Positions 1 through 7,261 of a DNA stretch of 64,000 nt are shown here, piece after piece. Within the stretch, counting starts at the first letter, position 1, and the number at the start of each line of letters is the position of its first letter. This DNA is from Rhodoferax sp. (lineage in GTDB: Bacteria; Pseudomonadota; Gammaproteobacteria; Burkholderiales; Burkholderiaceae_C), in contig JAUSNJ010000086.1 in assembly GCA_030645355.1 (NCBI GenBank), forward strand, positions 49,913 through 113,912, read 5' to 3'. The translations under genes and the position numbers were made by a program. The notes below the pieces were generated by a model, which did no database searches, was not told where the DNA came from, and worked only from the letters and a program-made list of their open reading frames with translations.

Positions 1-182
1 CGGTTGCCAAGCTGATCTGGAACATTGCGGAAACCATTGAGCAACTGTCCGCCGCCTGGACGTTGCAGCCGGGCGACCTGATCTTCACCGGCACCCCCGA
101 AGGAGTAGGCGCCGTGGTGCGGGGCGACACACTGGTGGGTGGCATTGACGGGCTGCAGACGATCCAGGTTCGCGTGGAGTAA
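1..182 (+). CDS. Fumarylacetoacetate hydrolase family protein, C-terminal fragment
   Basis: Only the last 59 codons are inside the window; the reading frame enters at base 3 and stops at 180-182. The fragment carries the family's C-terminal signature QPGDLIFTGTPEGVGAV followed by a basic/hydrophobic tail, as in FAH-domain hydrolases and isomerases that act on acylpyruvates or 2-hydroxy-hepta-dienedioates. The substrate cannot be told from this end. The stop lies 5 bases before the next start, so it is probably in one operon with the thioesterase. Confidence 0.85.
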   Translation, partial: VAKLIWNIAETIEQLSAAWTLQPGDLIFTGTPEGVGAVVRGDTLVGGIDGLQTIQVRVE

Positions 183-187
183 TACCC

Positions 188-994
188 GTGCATTCCCACG
201 CCAGCTCCGCCTATGTGCAGCGCCCGGATGGCCGCTACCAGTCCACGCCGCTGACGCGCGGCCCCTGGAACCCCGAGCACCAGCACGCCGGCCCGCCTAT
301 AGCCCTGGTCTGCCGGGCCTTTGAGGCCGCGGCGCGCGAACACGGCCTGACACATATTGCCCGCCTCACCGCCAACCTACTGCGGCCCATTCCTCTCAGC
401 GATCTGGACATCCAGGTCGCCACGGTCTATGCCGGACGCAACGCGGCGCACTTTTCCGCCACGCTGGTGGCCAACGGCAAGGAAGTCGGCGTCTTCACCG
501 CCCTGGTCCAGCGCGAGAATGCGTTGGTGCTGCCCGAGGGTCTGGCAGGTCACCCGCTGCCGGTAATGCCGCTGCCGCCAGAAGACGCACCGGTGGTGAG
601 CTTTCCGTTCGCCGGACGCCATGTCGGCTATGCGGAATTGGTCGAAACCCGTGCCGCGCGCGGTCACATTTTTGACGGCCCCTGCGCCATCTGGTTTCGC
701 CTGCACCACCCCCTGGTGGCCGGCGAGACGCCCAGCCCCTTCCAGCGCGTGGCCGTGGCCGCCGACTCAGGCAACGGCATCAGCGCGGTGCTGGACTACC
801 AGCGTTTCAGCTTCGTCAATTCCGACCTCACCATCAACCTGCTGCGCGCGCCCGTGGGCGAATGGGTGTGCCTGGACGCACGCACCTGGCTGGGTGCCAA
901 TGGCTGCGGCCTGGCCGAATCGGCACTGTACGACCAGCAGGGGCTGATAGGCCGTGCGACACAAAGCCTGTCGGTGCGCCCGCTGTCACCCTGA
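188..994 (+). CDS. Thioesterase family protein (TesB-like double hotdog)
   Basis: 268 residues, starting at GTG 5 bases after the upstream stop. The N-terminal half has the GPWNPEHQHAGPPIAL type entry helix seen in acyl-CoA thioesterase-like proteins, then a strand LTANLLRPIPL typical of the hotdog fold. The second half repeats the fold (GIWFRLHHPL-like strand, then LDYQRFSFVNSDLTINLLR and WVCLDARTW). Length fits a fused double hotdog. It likely hydrolyses an acyl-CoA, possibly a product of the pathway of the upstream FAH-family gene; that link is inference from operon position. Cytoplasmic, no signal peptide. Confidence 0.8.
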   Translation: MHSHASSAYVQRPDGRYQSTPLTRGPWNPEHQHAGPPIALVCRAFEAAAREHGLTHIARLTANLLRPIPLSDLDIQVATVYAGRNAAHFSATLVANGKEVGVFTALVQRENALVLPEGLAGHPLPVMPLPPEDAPVVSFPFAGRHVGYAELVETRAARGHIFDGPCAIWFRLHHPLVAGETPSPFQRVAVAADSGNGISAVLDYQRFSFVNSDLTINLLRAPVGEWVCLDARTWLGANGCGLAESALYDQQGLIGRATQSLSVRPLSP

Positions 995-1074
995 GCCCGG
1001 GTTCGTGGAATACTACGCAGGCTTTTCCTCCCAACCAACCAGCCACCCATCCTTCCCTACCGAAGACGTTCGCC

Positions 1075-1593
1075 ATGATCAAACTCAGCATCCCCCTTGC
1101 CGCCGCCCTGCTGTTGGGCGCCTGTGCCTCCACTGCGCCCAGTGGCCCGTCCGCAACCGCGCGACTGGTGGCCACCACGGGCAACGCCGTCACCGGCGAT
1201 GTGCGCTTTGCGCGCCAGGGCGCGGCAGTGCTGGTCTCCGGCACTGTGCGGGGGCTGGCACCCAACACCGAGCATGGCTTTCACATCCACGACAAGGGTG
1301 ACTGCTCCAGCGGCGACGGCATGAGCACCGGCGGGCACTTCAACCCGCTGGCAAAGAGCCACGGCGCCCACGACCATAGCGAACACCACGCCGGCGACCT
1401 GGTCAGCCTGAAGGCCGACACCTATGGCGTGGCCACCTTCAGCTACACCAGCAGCACCATCATGGTCGGTGAAGGTGCAACCGACGTCATCGGCCGCGGC
1501 CTGATCGTCCACCGCGACGCCGACGATTTCAAGACCCAGCCCACCGGCAACTCGGGCCCCCGCATGGCCTGCGCGGTCATTGCCAAGGATTGA
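1075..1593 (+). CDS. sodC: Superoxide dismutase [Cu-Zn], lipoprotein
   Basis: 172 residues. The start at 1075 is chosen because it gives a clean lipoprotein signal (MIKLSIPLAAALLLGAC, lipobox LLGAC); an upstream in-frame extension would overlap the thioesterase. Mature protein has the Cu/Zn SOD ligands: the HxH of GFHIH, the GGHFNP histidine, and the late histidine in IVHRDADDF, plus the two disulphide cysteines (GDCSSGDG and RMACAV). A His-rich insert SHGAHDHSEHH sits in the metal-loop region. It disproportionates superoxide in the periplasm, anchored to a membrane. Directly followed by the Nudix gene. Confidence 0.93.
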   Translation: MIKLSIPLAAALLLGACASTAPSGPSATARLVATTGNAVTGDVRFARQGAAVLVSGTVRGLAPNTEHGFHIHDKGDCSSGDGMSTGGHFNPLAKSHGAHDHSEHHAGDLVSLKADTYGVATFSYTSSTIMVGEGATDVIGRGLIVHRDADDFKTQPTGNSGPRMACAVIAKD

Positions 1594-1613
1594 CCTGGTT
1601 TTCTGACACTCCA

Positions 1614-2159
1614 ATGCTGCGCAGCCCCATCAAACATTGCAAACAATGCGGCACCGCCGTGGTCTACCGCCTGCCCGACGATGGCGACACCAAGGAGCGC
1701 GCGGTCTGCGTGAGCTGCAACACGGTTCACTACGAAAACCCGCTCAACGTGGTGGGAACCGTGCCCCACTGGGGCGACAAGGTGCTGCTGTGCAAGCGCA
1801 ACATCGAGCCGCGCTGGGGGAAATGGACGTTGCCGGCCGGTTTTATGGAGCTGGGCGAGACCACGGCGCAGGGTGCCGCGCGCGAGACCGATGAGGAAGC
1901 CGGAGCGGAGTTCGAGATGCAGGAGCTGCTCACGCTGATTAATGTGCCGCGGGTCGGCCAGGTTCACCTGTTTTACCGGGCGCGCCTGATCCATGACCGC
2001 TTCAACCCCGGCACCGAGACCATAGAAGCCCGTTTGTTTGCCGAGGATGAAATCCCCTGGGACGAGATAGCCTTCCGCACCGTCAAGGAGACGCTGGAGC
2101 GCTACTTTGCCGACCGGCGCGCGGGCCACTATGGTTTTCACATCGTCGACATTGTCTGA
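1614..2159 (+). CDS. NUDIX hydrolase with N-terminal zinc ribbon
   Basis: 181 residues from ATG 1614; a TTG at 1590 overlapping the sodC stop would add eight residues and is less likely. The N-terminus has a CxxC...CxxC zinc ribbon (HCKQCGTA and CVSCNTVHYENP). The Nudix box is complete: AGFMELGETTAQGAAR followed by ETDEEAGA, giving the GX5EX7REUXEEXGU pattern with ETDEE as the metal-binding helix. It hydrolyses a nucleoside diphosphate linked to another group; substrate unknown, although zinc-ribbon Nudix enzymes of this layout are often ADP-ribose- or NADH-type pyrophosphatases. Cytoplasmic. Confidence 0.88.
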   Translation: MLRSPIKHCKQCGTAVVYRLPDDGDTKERAVCVSCNTVHYENPLNVVGTVPHWGDKVLLCKRNIEPRWGKWTLPAGFMELGETTAQGAARETDEEAGAEFEMQELLTLINVPRVGQVHLFYRARLIHDRFNPGTETIEARLFAEDEIPWDEIAFRTVKETLERYFADRRAGHYGFHIVDIV

Positions 2160-2181
2160 CCGCCCCTTGCACGCCAGCCCC

Positions 2182-2781
2182 ATGGCAACGACCCCTTCTA
2201 CCAACGACAACCCCAACGCGCTGACCGACGCCGTACTGGCGCTGGTGTTGCAGGTGCCGGACAGCAACGAGCCAGTGGGCCAACACCCGGCCGAGCGCGC
2301 ACACGCCATTGCGCGCAGCGCGGCGCGCACCGCCAGCCTGGTATCGGGCTCGCTGTCTCTGCCACCGGGCTTTCTGGGCTGGCTGACCGTGCTGCCCGAA
2401 CTGGTGGGTGTGTGGAAGCTGCAGGCGCAAATGGTGTCCGACATCGCTGCGGTCTACGGCCAGCGCAAGACCCTGGGCCGCGAACAGATGCTGTACTGCC
2501 TGTTCAAACATGTGTCCGCCCAGTTGTTGCGCGATGTCGTCGTGCGGGTCGGTGAACGGGTGGTGGTGCAACAGACCTCGCTCAAGGTGCTGCAGAACAT
2601 CGCCCAGCAAATTGGCGTGCAGGTGTCCAAGGCAGTGCTGAGCAAGGGGGCGGCACGCTTTGTGCCGCTGCTGGGCGCGGTGGGCGTGGGGGCCTATGCC
2701 TATTACGACACGCTGCAGGTCGCCAAGACCGCAGTGGAACTGTTTGAGCGCGCCAGCATCATTGATGAAACAACCTCCTAG
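2182..2781 (+). CDS. EcsC-like family protein
   Basis: 199 residues from ATG 2182. It has the EcsC-family hallmark: helical N-terminus (HPAERAHAIARSAARTAS), then PPGFLGWLTVLPELVGVW and KLQAQMVSDIAAVYG, which resembles the membrane-interacting core of EcsC proteins. A second hydrophobic stretch FVPLLGAVGVGAYAYYD lies near the C-terminus. Function of this family outside Bacillus is not established. The last codons lie within a copy of the 58-bp repeat (2766-2824), so the C-terminus may have been altered by that repeat. Family call from motif memory only. Confidence 0.6.
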   Translation: MATTPSTNDNPNALTDAVLALVLQVPDSNEPVGQHPAERAHAIARSAARTASLVSGSLSLPPGFLGWLTVLPELVGVWKLQAQMVSDIAAVYGQRKTLGREQMLYCLFKHVSAQLLRDVVVRVGERVVVQQTSLKVLQNIAQQIGVQVSKAVLSKGAARFVPLLGAVGVGAYAYYDTLQVAKTAVELFERASIIDETTS

Positions 2782-2824
2782 CCCTCATGAAATAAGCGCA
2801 TTGCGCTACTCAATCCATAGCAAG
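2766..2824 (-). repeat. 58-bp GAGGGCT repeat, copy 1
   Basis: Read on the minus strand it runs from TTGCTATGG through TAGCGCAATGCGCTTATTTC to ATGAGGGCTAGGAGG and ends in TTGTTTC. It matches the family consensus TTGCTAT-(6-11)-ATAGC-like, ...ATTCCACGAGGGCTAGAGGCC-GTTTC. It covers the stop region of the EcsC-like gene and ends one base before the tdk start codon. Confidence 0.8.
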
Positions 2825-2825
2825 C

Positions 2826-3392
2826 ATGGCCAAACTCTTCTTCCGCTACTCGGCCATGAATGCCGGCAAATCCACGGCGCTACTGCAAATCGCCTACAAC
2901 TACGAAGAACAGGGCCAGCGTGTGCGGTTGTACACCGCGGCCATTGATGACCGCAGCGGCCTGGGCTGCATTGCCTCGCGCCTGGGGCTGCAACGCCAGG
3001 CCGGCGTGTTCGAAGCCGATACGGACTTCTTTGCGCAACTTGTCGATGAAAAAAGCCTGGCCTGCGTGCTGATCGATGAAGCGCAGTTTCTGTCACCCGC
3101 GCAGGTACGCCAGTTGCACCGCCTGTCCAATGTGTGCAACCTGCCGGTCATCTGCTTCGGTCTGCGCTCGGACTTCCAGGGCAATGCCTTCCCCGGCGCG
3201 GCGCACCTGTTGACCCTGGCCGACGATATCGAGGAGATCAAGACAATTTGCGCCTGCGGCCGCAAGGCCACGATGAACATCCGCATGGATGACGACGGCC
3301 GGCGCGTACACGCCGGGGAGCAAGTGGAGATAGGCGGCAACAACCGCTACCAGCAGGTCTGCGCTCGTTGCTTCTACCAGGGCGAGAACTAA
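2826..3392 (+). CDS. tdk: Thymidine kinase
   Basis: 188 residues, full length for the type II bacterial enzyme. P-loop is SAMNAGKST (residues 9-17), Walker B-like LIDEAQFLS, lasso-type CACGRKA, and the zinc cysteines CACG and CARC near the C-terminus. It phosphorylates thymidine with ATP for nucleotide salvage in the cytoplasm. There is no evident Shine-Dalgarno before ATG 2826: the 58-bp repeat fills the upstream sequence. Convergent with prpE; the long hairpin element at 3487-3584 lies between them. Confidence 0.95.
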   Translation: MAKLFFRYSAMNAGKSTALLQIAYNYEEQGQRVRLYTAAIDDRSGLGCIASRLGLQRQAGVFEADTDFFAQLVDEKSLACVLIDEAQFLSPAQVRQLHRLSNVCNLPVICFGLRSDFQGNAFPGAAHLLTLADDIEEIKTICACGRKATMNIRMDDDGRRVHAGEQVEIGGNNRYQQVCARCFYQGEN

Positions 3393-3486
3393 ACCCCCAC
3401 GCTAGTCGCTTCGCGTACTGCGCTGCCCCCCAAGGGGGCTAAGTCGCCTTGGGGCGGCCCGGCGGCGACTTGTCGCCGGCGTGGCC
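3393..3486. other. Intergenic GC-rich repeat-like segment with short hairpin
   Basis: Between the tdk stop and the long hairpin. It contains GCTTCGCGTACTGCGCTG followed by a 6-bp stem GCCCCC/GGGGGC (3425-3439, loop CAA) and a nearby inverse copy GCCTTGGGGCGGC. Such CCCCCCAAGGGGG segments are common intergenic sequence in this bacterial family (from memory). A weak terminator for tdk is possible but there is no clear T-run. Confidence 0.5.
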
Positions 3487-3584
3487 TAAGCGGCTGGGCG
3501 CCGAAGCGTTCTGCGCAGGTCAAGGAGGAGCCCGCGCAGCGGGCGGGGGACACGGAGCAGAACGCTTCGGCGCCCAACCGCTTA
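3487..3584. repeat. Conserved-core hairpin element, copy A
   Basis: Two 27-nt arms (3487-3513 and 3558-3584) are complementary except for one position. They enclose a 44-nt core: left strand CGCAGGTCAAGGAGGA, apical stem GCCCGC-GCA-GCGGGC, right strand GGGGGACACGGAG. The same core with three changes occurs in copy B (25147-25242), where the arms have a different but again self-complementary sequence; only the inner arm bases GTTCTG/CAGAAC are shared. The element ends two bases before the prpE stop codon, so it may end transcription from both sides. Confidence 0.85.
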
Positions 3585-3586
3585 GC

Positions 3587-5479
3587 TCAGGCCAACAAAT
3601 CGCGAATCTGCTGCAGCGCGGCGGGATCTTCCATCGTGGTCAGATCACCCACATCACGCCCTTCACACACCGCCTGGATGGCGCGGCGGAGCAGCTTTCC
3701 GCTGCGGGTCTTGGGCAACACGGTCACAAAGCGCACCCTGGCCGGGCGACCGACCGCGCCAATGGTGTTGTCCACTACTTTCATGACCTCGGCTTCGAGC
3801 TTGGCGCGTGCGGCGTCGTCCACCAGCGCACTGGCATCCTTGACCACGGCAAAGGCCACGGCCACCTGGCCTTTGAGTGCGTCGGCAATCCCCACCACCG
3901 CCACTTCGGAAATGTTGGGATGGCTGGAGATGCTCTCCTCGATTTCACGGGTGCCCAGGCGGTGGCCGGCGACGTTGATCACGTCGTCGGTACGGCCCAG
4001 GATGAAGAAGTAGCCGTCCTTGTCGCGCACACCCCAGTCAAAGGTGCTGTAGATCAGCTTACCTGGGATGCTTTGCCAGTAGGTTTTGACAAAGCGTTCG
4101 TCGTCGCGCCAGATGGTCTGCATGCAGCCGGGTGGCAGCGGGCCTTCGATGGCCACCACGCCTTTCTGGTCAGCGCCTGTCAATTCCTCACCGGTGTTTT
4201 CGTCGATCAGTTTGACGTTGTAACCGTACATGGCCACGCCAGGGCTGCCAAACTTGCTGGGCTTCTTCTCCACGCCGTTGGCAATGCTCAGGATGGGCCA
4301 GCCGGTTTCTGTCTGCCAATAGTTGTCGATAATGGGCTTCTTAAGGCCTTCGCTGATCCACTGTGCCGTCGGCTCGTCCAGCGGCTCACCGGCAAGGAAA
4401 AGTGCGCGCAGACTGGACAGGTCATACTTGGACAGCAGCGCTGGGTCCTGTTTCTTCAGCACGCGTACAGCCGTGGGGGCGCTGAACATGACCGTGACCC
4501 TGTACTTCTCGACCAGGCTCCACCAGACACCGCCATCGGGCCGCGTGGGCAGGCCTTCGTACATGATGGTGGCCATGCCGGCAATCAGCGGGCCGTAGAT
4601 GATGTAGCTGTGGCCCACCACCCAGCCAATGTCGCTGGTAGAGAAATAGGTTTCACCGGGGTTACCACAATAAATGTGCTTCACCGACGCGGCCAGCGCC
4701 ACAGCGTAACCGCCGGTATCGCGCTGCACGCCCTTCGGTCTACCGGTGGTACCACTGGTGTACAGCGTGTAGCTGGGGTGGGTGGATTCCACCCACTCGC
4801 ACGGCACTACGGTGTGCAGGTGTTTCTCGCGCAGAGCCCTCCACAAATGGTCACGTCCCGCTACCAGTTTCATAGCAGTCAGTTTGCGGTCGGCCAGCAG
4901 CACGGCGTCCGGCTTGTGGCTCGACTGGGCAATCGCCTCGTCCAGCAGGGGTTTGTATTCCACGACCTTGCCACCACGCGAGCCGCCGTCTGAACTGACG
5001 ATGACCTTCGGACTGGAGTCTTCAATACGCGAAGCCAAAGCGCCGGCGGCAAAGCCGCCAAACACCACCGAGTGGATGGCGCCGATGCGGGCACAGGCCA
5101 ACATCGCGAACGCGGCCTCAGCGATCATGGGCATGTAGATCAGGACGCGATCGCCCTTTTGCACGCCCAGCTCCATCAAGGAGGCGGCCATGCGCTGCAC
5201 TTCGGCATGCAACTGGCTGAAGGTGTAGACCTGTTCGGTGTTGGTCTCGGTGGAGACCGCAATCAGGGCGGCCTGGTTGGCGCGGTCCTTGAGATGGCGA
5301 TCCACGGCGTTGTGGCACAAATTAGTGGTGCCGCCGACGAACCAGCGCGCAAACGGCGGGTTGCTGTAGTCGCAGACTTGCTGCGGCTGCGTTTGCCAGT
5401 CGATGGCTTTCGCCTCATCAGCCCAAAAACCGTCCCGGTCATCAATGGAGCGGCGGTAGAAATCTGCGTATGCGGTCAT
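3587..5479 (-). CDS. prpE: Propionate--CoA ligase
   Basis: 630 residues, the usual length of PrpE. Adenylate-forming domain motifs: A3 P-loop YTSGTTGRPKG (about residue 240), the A5-like YWQTETGWP, A7 YFFILGRTDDVINVAGHR, and catalytic Lys in TRSGKLLRR (about 595). The acetyl/propionyl-CoA synthetase N-terminal cap starts MTAYADFYRRSIDD. It activates propionate to propionyl-CoA. No prpBCD genes are adjacent, so it is separate from a methylcitrate operon here. A perfect 16-bp palindrome lies 30 bases upstream of the start. Confidence 0.92.
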   Translation of the reverse strand: MTAYADFYRRSIDDRDGFWADEAKAIDWQTQPQQVCDYSNPPFARWFVGGTTNLCHNAVDRHLKDRANQAALIAVSTETNTEQVYTFSQLHAEVQRMAASLMELGVQKGDRVLIYMPMIAEAAFAMLACARIGAIHSVVFGGFAAGALASRIEDSSPKVIVSSDGGSRGGKVVEYKPLLDEAIAQSSHKPDAVLLADRKLTAMKLVAGRDHLWRALREKHLHTVVPCEWVESTHPSYTLYTSGTTGRPKGVQRDTGGYAVALAASVKHIYCGNPGETYFSTSDIGWVVGHSYIIYGPLIAGMATIMYEGLPTRPDGGVWWSLVEKYRVTVMFSAPTAVRVLKKQDPALLSKYDLSSLRALFLAGEPLDEPTAQWISEGLKKPIIDNYWQTETGWPILSIANGVEKKPSKFGSPGVAMYGYNVKLIDENTGEELTGADQKGVVAIEGPLPPGCMQTIWRDDERFVKTYWQSIPGKLIYSTFDWGVRDKDGYFFILGRTDDVINVAGHRLGTREIEESISSHPNISEVAVVGIADALKGQVAVAFAVVKDASALVDDAARAKLEAEVMKVVDNTIGAVGRPARVRFVTVLPKTRSGKLLRRAIQAVCEGRDVGDLTTMEDPAALQQIRDLLA

Positions 5480-5508
5480 GGTATGTCCCTCGGTGCCGTT
5501 GAAACTGA

Positions 5509-5524
5509 ATTCATAATTATGAAT
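5509..5524. promoter_or_regulatory. Perfect 16-bp palindrome upstream of prpE
   Basis: ATTCATAATTATGAAT is identical on both strands and lies 30-45 bases before the prpE start codon, an ordinary place for a repressor or activator site. The AT-rich sequence stands out from the GC-rich surroundings. Binding protein unknown. Confidence 0.5.
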
Positions 5525-5617
5525 ACACAGCTTGCTAGCACCTGACTGACACAGGTCAATTCAACCGCGCGACCGTCGCCTGCAGGGCCGTCCTGTCAAA
5601 CCCGGCCCGTCGGAAAA

Positions 5618-6229
5618 TCACTTGATAAGGGCTTGCGCGGCCTTGAAATCAGGATGCTCGGCGCTGCGAATCCACTCGAACGCCACCATTTCTGTGGTCA
5701 CCAACTCGGCCCCCGCGCCTGCCAAGCGGTCAAAAGCCGCGTCGCGGTTGCGCTCGGTGCGCGAGCTGCAGGCATCGGTCACGACCCACACATCAAACTC
5801 ATCCTCCAGCAGGTCCAGAGCAGTCTGCAGCAGGCAGACATGCGCCTCACAACCCGCCAGCACAATGGTGCCGCGCTCGGCACCCGCGGACGCCTTTTGC
5901 AGGTGCTTGGGCAGGCTGCGGGCATTGCCTTGCACGGGTTTGGGAGGCGGCCGCAGCCACTCGCCCAGCCCTTCCTCCACGGCACTGAACTGCATCTTGG
6001 ACAGCACCCGGGCGCCTGCCGCCTCCAGCGCCACTTGCAGTTCAGGCGCAGTCGCGCCCAGCCCGGACGGGTTTTGCTCCGTGGCAAACGCCGGCACGTG
6101 CAGCAAAGCCGCCAGACGGGCCAGCCGCACCGCGTTGGCCAGCGCCAACGGGCCATCCAGCATCGCCGGCATCAGCCGCAGCTGGTAGTCCACCAACACC
6201 AATTGCGACTCTTCAACATCCAACAGCAT
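5618..6229 (-). CDS. Isochorismatase family cysteine hydrolase
   Basis: 203 residues. Catalytic triad visible: Asp in LVLVDYQLRLMPAM near the N-terminus, Lys in VLSKMQFSAVE, and Cys in GCEAHVCLLQTALDL. The cis-peptide region LAGCEAH precedes the nucleophile as in YcaC-like hydrolases. The insert with PPPKPVQGNARSLPKHLQ between the lysine and the cysteine is longer than in minimal members. Substrate unknown (amide or vinyl ether). Followed after 17 bases, on the same strand order upstream, by the small Cys protein, so the two could share a transcript. Confidence 0.85.
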   Translation of the reverse strand: MLLDVEESQLVLVDYQLRLMPAMLDGPLALANAVRLARLAALLHVPAFATEQNPSGLGATAPELQVALEAAGARVLSKMQFSAVEEGLGEWLRPPPKPVQGNARSLPKHLQKASAGAERGTIVLAGCEAHVCLLQTALDLLEDEFDVWVVTDACSSRTERNRDAAFDRLAGAGAELVTTEMVAFEWIRSAEHPDFKAAQALIK

Positions 6230-6246
6230 GGGCGTCTTTCAAAAAT

Positions 6247-6495
6247 CTACTTTTCGGCAGCCGCCGCCGCGGTGGCTTCGTCCAGCGCCTTGCAAGATGG
6301 CGAGCACACGGCCTGCGATTTGCCCAGCACCTTGCGGGTGGTCATCAGTGAACGTGCCCGGTGCTTGCCGCACAGGAAACACGACATGGTGGCGCCGCCA
6401 AACGACGCGGCCGCCATGAACGGTGAGCCCGACACTTTGGACTTGTAACGCAATCCGTCTGGTAGAACGGTAGTTTTCGATTCTGCTTTTGCCAT
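6247..6495 (-). CDS. Small conserved cysteine-motif protein
   Basis: 82 residues from ATG at 6495; the start is supported by a GAGGGAC ribosome-binding site. A longer frame up to 6537 lacks one. The body has MSCFLCGKHRARS followed by CSPSCKALDEA, a CxxC...CxxxC pattern that could bind one zinc, and a lysine/alanine-rich tail AAAAAEK. No enzyme motif. I do not recognise a characterised family; proteins of this kind seem common in the Comamonadaceae. Confidence 0.75.
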   Translation of the reverse strand: MAKAESKTTVLPDGLRYKSKVSGSPFMAAASFGGATMSCFLCGKHRARSLMTTRKVLGKSQAVCSPSCKALDEATAAAAAEK

Positions 6496-6553
6496 GAAAG
6501 GTCCCTCTTTAGCCTTGCTTGACGCCGTGAACACCACGGGTTAAGCTTCCTAG

Positions 6554-7099
6554 ATGCGAATTATCCTCGTTCTGGCCGCGCTTTTGCTGATTAATACCGC
6601 ATATGCAAATCCGGCGCCGTCTCCAGACGACACCACCCGCCTCCATTCAGACCGTGGTTTATTGACCAAAATCGGCGATGTGGGTGACAAAGTGGAGGCA
6701 AAAGCCTCTGAATTGGTCGTAAATGCCATGACCTTTCTGGGCGTACCCTACCGTAGAGGGGGCACCAGCGTAGACACCGGTTTTGATTGCAGCGGCTTTG
6801 TGCGCGCCATTTTTGAGCAAACCGCTGGACTGGTATTGCCCCGCCGCGCCAAGGAGCAGGCTGCCACATCGCAAAAGATTGACCGATCCGACCTGCAACC
6901 GGGCGACCTGGTGTTCTTCAACACCATGCGCCGTGCCTTCAGCCACGTCGGCATCTATATTGGCGATGGCCAATTCATTCACTCCCCCAAACCAGGGGCT
7001 GAAGTCCGCGTCGAAAGCCTCTCACTGGCCTACTGGGCGCGCCGCTTCGATGGCGCCCGCCGGGTTCCGGTTGAGGCTGACACCGCCGACAAACCCTGA
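6554..7099 (+). CDS. NlpC/P60 (C40) cell-wall endopeptidase
   Basis: 181 residues. Signal peptide MRIILVLAALLLINTAYA. The C40 domain has the catalytic Cys in TGFDCSGFVRAIFEQ, the His in AFSHVGIYIGDGQFIHS, and the third polar residue in the following HSPKPG segment. Fold entry YRRGGTS precedes the cysteine. It probably cleaves peptidoglycan stem peptides in the periplasm, as Spr/MepS and related proteins do. Divergent from the small Cys protein, with only about 58 bases between starts, so promoters overlap. Confidence 0.92.
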   Translation: MRIILVLAALLLINTAYANPAPSPDDTTRLHSDRGLLTKIGDVGDKVEAKASELVVNAMTFLGVPYRRGGTSVDTGFDCSGFVRAIFEQTAGLVLPRRAKEQAATSQKIDRSDLQPGDLVFFNTMRRAFSHVGIYIGDGQFIHSPKPGAEVRVESLSLAYWARRFDGARRVPVEADTADKP

Positions 7100-7261
7100 G
7101 GTCGGCCAGGCCGCGCCGCGCTGCGTCGGCCTACTTTGCGCAGCTTTACACGCCTGCCTGCCTTGACAAGGTCAAAGCGGGCTGCCGCTGGCTATCATTC
7201 CTGGCCGGGCACCGCAGGTCGCGGCCCTCCTCAATTCTGTCCCCCCCATCGGCAAGCTGTG

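Noticed and set aside
3389..3577. Short reading frame through hairpin element A giving FCSVSPARCAGSS-like peptide, also seen in element B
   Set aside because: The similarity comes from the shared non-coding core. It would be easy to annotate as a protein family by mistake.
3449..4993. 514-codon open frame on the plus strand opposite prpE
   Set aside because: It lies on the complementary strand of a clear PrpE gene, starts inside the hairpin element, and its protein is low-quality with no domain. It is a GC-rich shadow frame.
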